Shown in pieces: positions 1-6,558 of a stretch of 9,969 bases of DNA; positions within the stretch are counted from its first letter, which is position 1, and each line of letters begins with the position of its first letter. The notes under the pieces were generated by a model. It worked only from the letters and a program-made list of their open reading frames with translations. It searched no databases and was not told the DNA's origin. Origin of the DNA: Spirochaetota bacterium (GTDB lineage Bacteria; Spirochaetota; UBA4802; UB4802); the NCBI GenBank assembly GCA_018399855.1, contig JAGYNX010000055.1, positions 1-9,969 on the forward strand, given 5' to 3'. The translations under genes and the position numbers were made by a program.

Positions 1-443
1 AATTCATTCCTCTCATCATCAAAATACATACCTTCAGAATCTTGATCTTCAATATGAATGCCAGGTGTATCATCTTTTTGTTGCTCTGCTGATTCGGTTT
101 TTTTTACATCTTCATCTGTGAACTGTTGAGTTACAGTCTTCTTTTCCTGGTTATCATTAATATCATTTAATTGATCGATTTGAGAAGTGAGGTTTAAAAT
201 ATCAACTTCATCTTCAGTGGAGGTTTCTTCAATGAAACCATCTGCGATTTCAATATTACTACTTGCCTTCTCTTCAAGATCAGTAATCTCTTCAAAAGTG
301 GCATCAGGCATATCTTCTAGAATGTCTTCTGTTTCAAGGGGATCCGTCTCCTCTGAAATCGATACTTTTTCAGAGAATTCTGACACTTCCTCCAGTTCTA
401 TACCGTATGTATTTTCCTGTTTTTTATCGCCCATATCTTTCAT
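1..443 (-). CDS. Highly acidic low-complexity protein, N-terminal part (cut by window edge)
   Basis: The frame is open from the TGA at 468-470 to the left edge, so the C-terminus lies outside the window. The visible 147 residues from the ATG at 443-441 hold 28 Glu and 21 Asp but only about 11 Lys/Arg and no Cys, so this part is strongly negative and probably disordered. I see no signal peptide, membrane segment or known motif. Stretches of the type 'LEEVSEF', 'LEDMPDATFEEI' and 'DLEEKA' look like short amphipathic acidic segments, not exact repeats. The start is uncertain: a second ATG at 434-432 has a GAG about 9 nt upstream, while the first has no properly spaced ribosome-binding site. The gene follows the atp operon in the same direction but is separated by a terminator and about 200 bp with its own candidate promoter, so it is probably independent. 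I do not recognise the family. Such acidic N-termini often precede a folded domain, which would lie off the window. Confidence 0.7.
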   Translation of the reverse strand, partial: MKDMGDKKQENTYGIELEEVSEFSEKVSISEETDPLETEDILEDMPDATFEEITDLEEKASSNIEIADGFIEETSTEDEVDILNLTSQIDQLNDINDNQEKKTVTQQFTDEDVKKTESAEQQKDDTPGIHIEDQDSEGMYFDDERNE

Positions 444-552
444 CTCAGCCAAATGGTATGAATTGTATCATTATTAATCAATTATAAAATTCTTCCCCAT
501 TTCTAAAGTTTTCTTATTAACAATATATCTATATTATTTCAATTCATCTACC

Positions 553-582
553 ATAATACTGATCATTTGTATAGATTTTCAA
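553..582 (-). promoter_or_regulatory. Candidate sigma70-type promoter for the acidic-protein gene
   Basis: On the minus strand, TTGAAA (582-577) is followed after 18 bp by TATTAT (558-553). Each hexamer matches its consensus at 5 of 6 positions. It lies between the atp terminator and the acidic gene and would leave a 5' UTR of about 100 nt. A weaker alternative closer to the gene is TTGAAA (542-537), a 17-bp spacer and TAATAA (519-514). The region is very AT-rich, so chance matches are likely. Confidence 0.4.
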
Positions 583-646
583 AGCATAAATACTATTTCA
601 CTTTATATATCGGTAACTATTAACCCTGTAATGAATCTTTAATATC

Positions 647-677
647 AAAAAAAAAGGATGTCCAGTGACATCCTTTT
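647..677 (-). terminator. Rho-independent terminator of the atp operon
   Basis: The 11-bp arms at 652-662 and 667-677 pair perfectly around a 4-nt loop (CAGT on the plus strand); the core is GGATGTC pairing with GACATCC. Read on the minus strand the hairpin runs into a stretch of nine T (655-647), the classical intrinsic terminator layout. It begins 23 nt after the atpC stop, so it ends the nine-gene operon. The other side also carries a T-rich run (674-683, interrupted by one A), so it may act weakly in the plus direction too. Confidence 0.9.
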
Positions 678-700
678 ATTTTTACTTATCAGCTTATTCT

Positions 701-1099
701 TTATTTAGAAGCTACCTTCAATCGAGCTTTCAATTTTTTTAATTCAAGATCAATTTTGATCCTATCTTCCCATGTCTCTGGTCTTTCTGCAGAAGTTAAC
801 TGGGTAATCTGTGATTCTAACTGTGCTGCCTGCAGCTCATCTCTTTTTTGCGCATTTTCAGCAAGAATTATCAAATCATTATTCTTAACTTCGACAAATC
901 CACCATCCACAAAGAAATAATCAGCTTTATCTCCAGTACGAAGGCGAATTTCACCAGTTCCAAGTTCAGAAATAAGCGGTGCGTGGTTAAATAGAAAACC
1001 CATTTCTCCATCAAAGGCTTCTACAACAGCAAAATCCACCTGTCCTTCGTAAATCAATCGATCTGGAGTCAAAACACTGCAATTCAATTTCATAGCCAT
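701..1099 (-). CDS. atpC: F1Fo ATP synthase subunit epsilon (AtpC)
   Basis: This 132-residue protein is the epsilon subunit of the F1 central stalk, which couples gamma rotation to the c-ring and can inhibit ATP hydrolysis. Residues 4-86 form the beta-sandwich domain, with the family signature near residues 31-42 (GEMGFLFNHAPL; many homologues have a Pro within the GxLPxHAPL version) and the 'GGFVEV' strand at 66-71. The rest is the two-helix C-terminal domain, charged and Leu/Lys-rich. The ATG at 1099 is chosen because AAGGG lies 8 nt upstream; a second ATG two codons later is possible. It is the last gene of the operon, 11 bp after atpD and 23 nt before a strong terminator. I did not see the ATP-binding motif described for some Bacillus epsilon subunits, so ATP-responsive regulation cannot be claimed. 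Confidence 0.96.
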   Translation of the reverse strand: MAMKLNCSVLTPDRLIYEGQVDFAVVEAFDGEMGFLFNHAPLISELGTGEIRLRTGDKADYFFVDGGFVEVKNNDLIILAENAQKRDELQAAQLESQITQLTSAERPETWEDRIKIDLELKKLKARLKVASK

Positions 1100-1110
1100 A
1101 ATGAAAACCC

Positions 1111-2523
1111 TTACTCACCTGAGAGTTTTTTTGCCTTTTCTACTGCTTCTTCAATTGTACCAACCATATAGAAGGCCTGCTCAGGAAGCTCATCATATTC
1201 ACCCTCAATAAGGCCTTTAAAGCTCTTAACTGTTTCTTCAAGTTTTACGTACTTTCCCGGAAAACCAGTGAACTGCTCAGCGACAAAGAATGGCTGAGAA
1301 AGAAAACGTTCAATCTTTCTGGCCCTTTGTACCAGGAGTTTATCCTCTTCGGAAAGTTCATCCATACCAAGAATTGCGATAATATCCTGCAAGTCCTTAT
1401 ATCTCTGCAGTATCCTCTTGACTTCCATCGCCACATTATAATGCTCTTCGCCAACAATCTCGGGAGCCAGGATCCTCGATGATGATTCAAGGGGATCAAC
1501 AGCTGGATAGATGCCTTTTTCAGCAATCTGACGTGAAAGAACAGTACTTGCATCAAGGTGAATAAACGCCGTAGCAGGTGCCGGGTCTGTCAAGTCATCA
1601 GCTGGAACATAGATAGCCTGCACAGAAGTAATTGATCCCTGCTTCGTCGATGTAATCCTTTCCTGCAACTGCCCCATTTCGGTAGCAAGTGTTGGCTGAT
1701 ATCCAACAGCTGATGGCATTCGTCCCAACAACGCAGAAACTTCCATACCAGCCTGTGAAAATCGAAATATATTATCAATAAACAGCAGAACGTCTCTTCC
1801 TGACATATCACGGAAGTATTCACATATCGTAAGCGCACTAAGTGCAACTCTCAATCTTGATCCAGGTGGTTCGTTCATCTGACCATACACAAGACATGCC
1901 TTGCTTATAACACCTGATTCCTTCATCTCCAGCCAGAGGTCATTACCTTCACGGGTTCTTTCTCCAACCCCTGCAAAAACCGAGAAACCACCATGCTGCT
2001 GCGCAACATTATTGATAAGTTCCATAATAACAACCGTTTTACCTACACCGGCACCACCGAACAGACCAGTTTTACCACCTTTAATATATGGTTCAATGAG
2101 ATCAATAACCTTTATACCAGTTTCAAAGATCTCATCCTGTGGCTGTAAATTCTCAAATTTCGGTGCGGGTCTATGGATGGGTCTGTATTCGTCAACTTTC
2201 AGCTCTTGATCCAGTTTATCAACAGGTTCTCCAAGAAGGTTAAAAACCCTTCCCAACGTTCCTTCACCAACTGGCACAGATATTGGCGCGCCATTATCTT
2301 TAATCTTTGCACCACGTTTAATACCATCAGTTGAGCCAAGCGCAACAGCCCTTACCTGATTTCCACCAAGGTGCATCTGCACTTCACATACAAGGTGATG
2401 CTTCTCACCCATAACCTCAAAATCAATTTCAAGTGCGTTATAAATTTGTGGTAACTCATTTGGAAATTCAGCATCAAGTGTTGATCCTATAACCTGAACG
2501 ACATTTCCTATATTTTCAGCCAT
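1111..2523 (-). CDS. atpD: F1Fo ATP synthase subunit beta (AtpD), catalytic
   Basis: This 470-residue catalytic subunit of F1 makes ATP from ADP and phosphate in the alpha3beta3 hexamer on the cytoplasmic face. It has the N-terminal beta-barrel (about 1-80), the nucleotide-binding domain with Walker A GGAGVGKT (156-163), the catalytic Glu188 in 'GERTREG', the Walker B Asp250 in 'LLFIDN', and the C-terminal helical domain with an intact DELSEED loop (388-394) that pushes on gamma. Length is normal for the family. The ATG at 2523 is preceded by AAGGAG at suitable spacing. One oddity is Met260 in 'QAGMEVSALLGR', where the beta subunits I know carry Ser ('QAGSEVSALLGR'). It lies between atpG (54-bp gap) and atpC (11-bp gap). 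The identification is secure. Confidence 0.99.
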   Translation of the reverse strand: MAENIGNVVQVIGSTLDAEFPNELPQIYNALEIDFEVMGEKHHLVCEVQMHLGGNQVRAVALGSTDGIKRGAKIKDNGAPISVPVGEGTLGRVFNLLGEPVDKLDQELKVDEYRPIHRPAPKFENLQPQDEIFETGIKVIDLIEPYIKGGKTGLFGGAGVGKTVVIMELINNVAQQHGGFSVFAGVGERTREGNDLWLEMKESGVISKACLVYGQMNEPPGSRLRVALSALTICEYFRDMSGRDVLLFIDNIFRFSQAGMEVSALLGRMPSAVGYQPTLATEMGQLQERITSTKQGSITSVQAIYVPADDLTDPAPATAFIHLDASTVLSRQIAEKGIYPAVDPLESSSRILAPEIVGEEHYNVAMEVKRILQRYKDLQDIIAILGMDELSEEDKLLVQRARKIERFLSQPFFVAEQFTGFPGKYVKLEETVKSFKGLIEGEYDELPEQAFYMVGTIEEAVEKAKKLSGE

Positions 2524-2577
2524 ACCTAACTCCTTAATAAAGAATAGATAAAATCATATAGTTCATTGTTGCACTTA

Positions 2578-3462
2578 CTATTCTAATGCTGCAGCTCCAC
2601 CAACGATTTCCGTGATCTCCGTAGTGATCTTTGCCTGACGAACCCTGTTGTAACTTACTGTCAGGTCACGAATCATTTCGGTAGCAGCATCTGTTGCGTT
2701 CTTCATCGCTACCCTGCGGGCAAACTGTTCAGAAAAAGCCGATTCCAGTATACTGAGATAAATCTTCATTTTTACGTATAATGGTAACAATGAAGAGAAT
2801 ATTTTGTACGGATTCGGTTCAAAAATATATTCCACATTAAATTCTTCTGCCGTCTCTTCAATATTCCCGGTTTCGGGTTTTAAAGGAAGAAGCCGTTCAG
2901 TTTTAGCTGCCTGCGTAGCTTTACTAATAATGTGAGTATATGAAATGTATACTTCATCAACTTCACCAGTAACAAAGAGATTAATAAGCTCGTTACCAAG
3001 ATCTGCCGCGTCGCTGAAGGTAAAATCATCTTCCATATTGTCAGAATATTTGTACATTGTCTCACCAACAAACTTCAAATAGCTATTCGCCTTTTTGCCG
3101 ATGACATATAACAATACTTCTTTACCTTCTTCAATTGTAAGCTGATTTTTTATTTCCAGCGCTTTGTCGATAACGTTTGTGTTGTAGCCTCCACACAAAC
3201 CCCTGTTACCAGCAACAAGAAGGACAAGAATTCTGCTTGGATTCGGTCTTTCCTGCAGTAGCGGATCGAATACATCTTCAACACCAGTTTGCCGCAGATT
3301 TTCGATAATCTTATTCAACTTGTTATTATATGGCATGGACCGTGAAAGCCTGTTCTGCATCTTCTTCATCTTTGAAGTAGATACCATCTCCATAGTCCTG
3401 GTAATCTTCTGGGTACTCTTTACCGACTGTATCCTTTTTTTTATATCACGTTGTGTAGCCAC
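2578..3462 (-). CDS. atpG: F1Fo ATP synthase subunit gamma (AtpG)
   Basis: This 294-residue protein is the central rotor shaft of F1, inserted into the alpha3beta3 hexamer and joined to the c-ring through its foot. The N-terminal coiled-coil helix begins 'MATQRDIKKRIQSVKSTQKI', the mid-domain carries 'GNRGLCGGYN' (85-94), and the C-terminal helix carries 'SEQFARRVAMKNATDAA' (244-260) and 'YNRVRQAKITTEITEI' (271-286), the family signature. The start is GTG at 3462-3460, with GAGGG 8 nt upstream and the conserved N-terminus immediately following, so no better start exists. It is preceded by atpA (48-bp gap containing a short direct repeat) and followed by atpD. I see no insertion of the kind found in chloroplast gamma subunits under redox control. 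Length and order are typical. Confidence 0.98.
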   Translation of the reverse strand: MATQRDIKKRIQSVKSTQKITRTMEMVSTSKMKKMQNRLSRSMPYNNKLNKIIENLRQTGVEDVFDPLLQERPNPSRILVLLVAGNRGLCGGYNTNVIDKALEIKNQLTIEEGKEVLLYVIGKKANSYLKFVGETMYKYSDNMEDDFTFSDAADLGNELINLFVTGEVDEVYISYTHIISKATQAAKTERLLPLKPETGNIEETAEEFNVEYIFEPNPYKIFSSLLPLYVKMKIYLSILESAFSEQFARRVAMKNATDAATEMIRDLTVSYNRVRQAKITTEITEIVGGAAALE

Positions 3463-3468
3463 TGTTAC

Positions 3469-3506
3469 AACCCTCGTTTAGTATTGGATAACTTCGTAAC
3501 CCTCGT
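3469..3506 (-). repeat. 9-bp direct repeat in the atpA-atpG gap, one copy carrying the atpG ribosome-binding site
   Basis: On the minus strand ACGAGGGTT occurs at 3506-3498 and again at 3477-3469, with 20 nt between the copies. The second copy holds the GAGGG that lies 8 nt before the atpG GTG start. The first copy, just after the atpA stop (3513-3511), has no start codon at useful spacing. It may be a chance duplication or a spare ribosome-docking site. Confidence 0.5.
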
Positions 3507-3510
3507 ACCA

Positions 3511-5043
3511 TCAGGCACTTGCGCCGGCCGCACTCTTTCTTGATAAGAAATCCTGCACATAATCAGCGGTAACCTTGCTGAACTTTTCTTCGTTTTGCAT
3601 CACACCGGATGAGGATATTTCTTCAAGTAAATCGCTGTGTGAATCTCTCATATACTTAATAAACTCAGCTTCGAATTCTTTAACATCTTCAACAGCAACC
3701 TTATCGAGAAACCCCTGGGTACCAGCATATATTATGGCAACCTGTTCTTCGACCAACATGGGTTCATATTGTTTCTGCTTAAGGATCTCGTAAAGCCTTT
3801 CACCCCTGTCAAGCTGCTTCTGGGTTGACGCATCAAGTTCAGTACCAAGCTGTGCGAATGCTTCAAGCTCCCTGTACTGGGCCAGATCAAGTCGCAAAGA
3901 ACCAGCGAACTTTTTCATAGCCTTTATCTGTGCGTTTCCACCAACTCGTGAAACTGATATACCAACATCAACCGCGGGACGTAAGCCTGAAGCAAAAAGG
4001 TTTGGCTGCAGATATATCTGACCATCAGTAATAGAAATAACGTTGGTCGGGATATACGCGGAAACTTCACCTTCCTGTGTTTCAATGATTGGCAGTGCGG
4101 TCAAAGAACCCGCGCCAAGGTCATCTGACATTTTACATGCACGCTCAAGCAGTCTTGAATGGCAGTAAAAAATATCACCTGGATATGCTTCACGTCCTGG
4201 AGGACGCCTCATAAGCAGGGAAAGCTCTCTATATGAGTTTGCCTGTTTTGAAAGGTCATCATATACGCAAAGTGCGTGTCCATGTTTCTCAAACATGAAG
4301 TATTCACCCATGGCACAACCCGCGTAAGGTGCAATATACTGAAGGGGCGCCGGGTCTGACGCATTGGCCGCCACGACGATCGTATAATCCATTGCACCAT
4401 GCTGCTCAAGTTTTTCAACAACACCAGCAACGGTTGATGCTTTCTGCCCTATGGCAACGTAAATACATATTACATCAGTATTTTTTTGATTTATTATGGC
4501 ATCAACAGCAATTGCAGTTTTACCGGTTTTCCTGTCACCAATAATGAGCTCCCTCTGACCTCTTCCAATGGGAGTCATCGCGTCTATCGACTTAAGACCA
4601 GTTTGAAGAGGTTCTTTAACAGGCTGCCTGTCGGCAATGCCCGGTGCAATGATCTCAACTGGACGCATCTTATCGCTATTTATCGGCCCTTTTCCATCAA
4701 TCGGAACGCCAAGAGGATTAACTACACGGCCAAGAAGCTCATCACCAACTGGAACTGCGAGAACCCTGTTAAGTCTTTTAACTGTATGACCTTCTTCAAT
4801 TGTCAGGAAATCACCAAGAATAACCGCACCGATCGTATTTTCTTCAAGGTTGAATACCAGGCCATGAGCACCATTTTCAAACTCGAGCATTTCACCAGCC
4901 ATGGCATTTTCAAGCCCATAGAGGCGCGCTATACCATCACCTACCTCGATAACAGTACCGGTTTCGCTGACATCCAGCTCCGATTTATATCCTTCAATCT
5001 CCTGCCTTATGATTGACTTGATTTCTTCTGTTTTAATCTTCAT
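3511..5043 (-). CDS. atpA: F1Fo ATP synthase subunit alpha (AtpA)
   Basis: This 510-residue protein is the non-catalytic nucleotide-binding subunit of the F1 hexamer. It shows the N-terminal delta-binding helix and beta-barrel (1-95), Walker A GDRKTGKT (169-176), 'YDDLSKQA' (261-268), the arginine finger Arg366 in 'SVSRVGG' that reaches into the beta catalytic site, and the C-terminal helical domain. The length is normal. The ATG at 5043 is chosen because AGGAG (5059-5055) lies upstream of it and would overlap the alternative GTG at 5055; the 11-nt spacing is long but acceptable. This start overlaps the 3' end of atpH by 11 bp, which implies translational coupling and matched delta/alpha supply. 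It ends in a small 'SAAGASA' tail. The identification is secure. Confidence 0.98.
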   Translation of the reverse strand: MKIKTEEIKSIIRQEIEGYKSELDVSETGTVIEVGDGIARLYGLENAMAGEMLEFENGAHGLVFNLEENTIGAVILGDFLTIEEGHTVKRLNRVLAVPVGDELLGRVVNPLGVPIDGKGPINSDKMRPVEIIAPGIADRQPVKEPLQTGLKSIDAMTPIGRGQRELIIGDRKTGKTAIAVDAIINQKNTDVICIYVAIGQKASTVAGVVEKLEQHGAMDYTIVVAANASDPAPLQYIAPYAGCAMGEYFMFEKHGHALCVYDDLSKQANSYRELSLLMRRPPGREAYPGDIFYCHSRLLERACKMSDDLGAGSLTALPIIETQEGEVSAYIPTNVISITDGQIYLQPNLFASGLRPAVDVGISVSRVGGNAQIKAMKKFAGSLRLDLAQYRELEAFAQLGTELDASTQKQLDRGERLYEILKQKQYEPMLVEEQVAIIYAGTQGFLDKVAVEDVKEFEAEFIKYMRDSHSDLLEEISSSGVMQNEEKFSKVTADYVQDFLSRKSAAGASA

Positions 5044-5602
5044 AAGCCACTTCACTCCTGACTTTACTATTTATAAGTTTTTCCCTCATGTTTTTCAAAT
5101 CCTTTACAAGGGATCCATCTATAACAAGATCATCAATCTTTATTACAATACCACCAAGAATTGACTCATCCACGATCTCATCAATAATTATACTTTTGTT
5201 AAGCTTCTCTTCCATTGCCTTGACAATTTTATTCTTTAAGTTATCATCAAGCTTACTGCTTGTGATAATACTTACGCGCTGCCTGTTATTGATATCATCA
5301 ATAAGATCCACCATTGAATCATATATGGAAGGGATCTCGTCCTGCCGATCGTTATCAATTAAAATTTTTAGAAAATTTACAATAATTTCAGATAGCTCAC
5401 CGGAAAATACTTTGTCAATAAATGCCTTCTTGGACTCACCGGATATCCCAGGGGAATTAAGGTACAACATCAGATCTTTATCACTTTTGGCAAGCTCAGC
5501 CACAAATGATATTTCCTCTTCTACCCTGGAAATAACGCCCTTTTCCTGGGCAAGATCCAGTAATGCACCCGCATAGACATTACTTACTTCACTAGATGCC
5601 AC
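5033..5602 (-). CDS. atpH: F1Fo ATP synthase subunit delta (AtpH)
   Basis: This 189-residue protein is the peripheral-stalk subunit that clamps the top of the alpha3beta3 hexamer to the b dimer. The N-terminal helical domain starts at 'VYAGALLDLAQEKG' (about 9-22). The C-terminal part has the family signature, 'DESILGG' (145-151) followed by 'VIDGS' (160-164). The whole is rich in Ile, Asp and Lys and diverges more than the catalytic subunits, as usual for delta. The start is GTG at 5602-5600, with GGGA 7 nt upstream and no better start nearby. Its last codons overlap the atpA start. The 46-bp gap on its 5' side contains part of a perfect hairpin that begins within atpF, so its translation or message level could differ from that of the upstream Fo genes; that is inference. 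Confidence 0.96.
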   Translation of the reverse strand: MASSEVSNVYAGALLDLAQEKGVISRVEEEISFVAELAKSDKDLMLYLNSPGISGESKKAFIDKVFSGELSEIIVNFLKILIDNDRQDEIPSIYDSMVDLIDDINNRQRVSIITSSKLDDNLKNKIVKAMEEKLNKSIIIDEIVDESILGGIVIKIDDLVIDGSLVKDLKNMREKLINSKVRSEVAYED

Positions 5603-5634
5603 TTTACTATCCCTTTTCGATAAAGTGTTTATTA

Positions 5635-5663
5635 AGGACAGTTCAGGGTTACTGAACTGTCCT
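5635..5663 (-). promoter_or_regulatory. Perfect 12-bp intra-operon hairpin with the atpF stop codon in its loop
   Basis: AGGACAGTTCAG (5635-5646) and CTGAACTGTCCT (5652-5663) are exact inverted repeats around a 5-nt loop. On the minus-strand transcript the loop reads TAACC, and its TAA is the atpF stop. No T-run follows the stem (the next bases are TAATAAACAC), so it is not a standard intrinsic terminator. Known roles of such intercistronic hairpins include blocking 3' exonucleases and segmenting message stability; which applies here is inference. Confidence 0.75.
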
Positions 5664-6158
5664 CAATTTTTCCAATGCTTCTTCAACAAGGGCTTTTTGA
5701 TCATCAGGATTAAGATTTTTTGAAATCACCTTTGAAGCAATCTCAGTTGTTAATGTAACAACCTCAACCTGAATCTCAGTTAACGCCTTATCTTTAGCCA
5801 GTGTAATCTCTTTCCTGGCTCGCTCAACCATATCTTTAGCTTCCTGATTCGCTTTCTCAACTATGGAATTCTTCAGCTTCTCCGCGTCGTTCTTTCCATC
5901 CGCAATAACCTGCTGCGCATCATCTTTCGCTTTGTCCATCACCTGCCGATGCTCTTCAAAAAGCTTTTCAGCTTCAAGACGAGATTTTTCAGCAGCTTCA
6001 ATGTCTCCGCGAATTTTTTCTGATCGCGCATCAAGAGCTTCTACTATCGGCTTCCACGCGGCTTTCCACAGAATCAGCAAGAGTACAATAAAGGTTATTA
6101 TGGTCCACAATAGTAAACCAGGATCAACCTTAAGTAAGCCTTCTTTCAAAACTTCCAT
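5649..6158 (-). CDS. atpF: F1Fo ATP synthase subunit b (AtpF)
   Basis: This 169-residue protein is the peripheral-stalk subunit that links the a subunit in the membrane to delta and alpha on F1. A single hydrophobic membrane segment occupies about residues 14-35, followed by the usual 'AAWKPI' junction. The remainder is a long charged coiled coil rich in Lys, Glu and Ala (about 40-165), as expected for the dimerised stalk. Only one b gene is present, so a homodimer is the simplest reading; no b' copy is seen. The ATG at 6158 has AGG about 9 nt upstream. It sits 26 bp after atpE and 46 bp before atpH. Its last four codons and stop lie inside a perfect hairpin. Confidence 0.97.
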   Translation of the reverse strand: MEVLKEGLLKVDPGLLLWTIITFIVLLLILWKAAWKPIVEALDARSEKIRGDIEAAEKSRLEAEKLFEEHRQVMDKAKDDAQQVIADGKNDAEKLKNSIVEKANQEAKDMVERARKEITLAKDKALTEIQVEVVTLTTEIASKVISKNLNPDDQKALVEEALEKLRTVQ

Positions 6159-6184
6159 AGTGAACTACCTGTCCATTAAAATTA

Positions 6185-6469
6185 TTATTCTGCCTGCTCA
6201 GCTGTCGGCTGCTCAACTTTCTGAGTTGGCATTTCAATTGGAGCTTTAGTCGCCAGCATAAACGTAACAACGAGAGCGAAGAAAGTAAAACCCTCGATCA
6301 GAGCAGCAGCAATAATCATCGCTGTTCTCAGGTCACCACTAAGTTCAGGCTGTCGTGCCATACCCTCAAGTGCGCCAGTTGCAAGCTTACCGATACCGAG
6401 AGCTGCACCAAAAACTATTAAGCCAGCTCCGAAACCTGCTGCTAGGTAAGAAAGGCCTAAGTATTCCAT
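6185..6469 (-). CDS. atpE: F1Fo ATP synthase subunit c (AtpE), probably H+-type
   Basis: This 94-residue hairpin of two membrane helices forms the rotor ring of Fo. Helix 1 spans about 5-35, the polar loop is 'ARQPE' (38-42), and helix 2 (about 50-73) carries the ion-binding Glu59 in 'IEGFTFF'. A gapless alignment from memory to the sodium-type c subunit of Ilyobacter, anchored on the RQP loop and the Glu, puts Ile26, Gly60 and Phe64 where the Na+ ligands Gln32, Ser66 and Tyr70 sit. A proton ring is therefore the better inference. The ring-packing GxGxGxGxG motif of helix 1 is partly replaced (Val19, Gly21, Ala23, Gly25, Gly27). A hydrophilic C-terminal tail of about 20 residues (after 'LATKAP') is longer than usual. 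The ATG at 6469 follows a full-consensus ribosome-binding site. Confidence 0.98.
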   Translation of the reverse strand: MEYLGLSYLAAGFGAGLIVFGAALGIGKLATGALEGMARQPELSGDLRTAMIIAAALIEGFTFFALVVTFMLATKAPIEMPTQKVEQPTAEQAE

Positions 6470-6474
6470 TGACT

Positions 6475-6480
6475 CCTCCT
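6475..6480 (-). promoter_or_regulatory. Consensus Shine-Dalgarno of atpE
   Basis: AGGAGG lies 5 nt before the atpE ATG and is the only full-consensus site among the nine genes of the operon. Subunit c is needed in many more copies per complex than any other subunit, so strong initiation here is what stoichiometry demands. The preceding 89-bp gap is the longest in the operon and rather AT-rich; it contains TGTACA twice, two bases apart. Confidence 0.8.
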
Positions 6481-6558
6481 ACGTATTTGTAATAAATAAT
6501 TTAGTTACGTAATCGTGTACATTTGTACAACAGTACTTCTCTATTGAAAAGACTCAGC

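Noticed and set aside
187..477. Plus-strand Ser-rich open frame near the left end
   Set aside because: It is the reverse complement of the Glu/Asp-codon-rich minus-strand acidic gene, which explains the Ser/Phe bias; no ribosome-binding site or family resemblance.
4486..5576. Plus-strand open frames of 160-176 codons opposite atpA and atpH
   Set aside because: They lie antisense to well-conserved atp genes, have low-complexity hydrophobic or Ser/Ile content, and show no motif.
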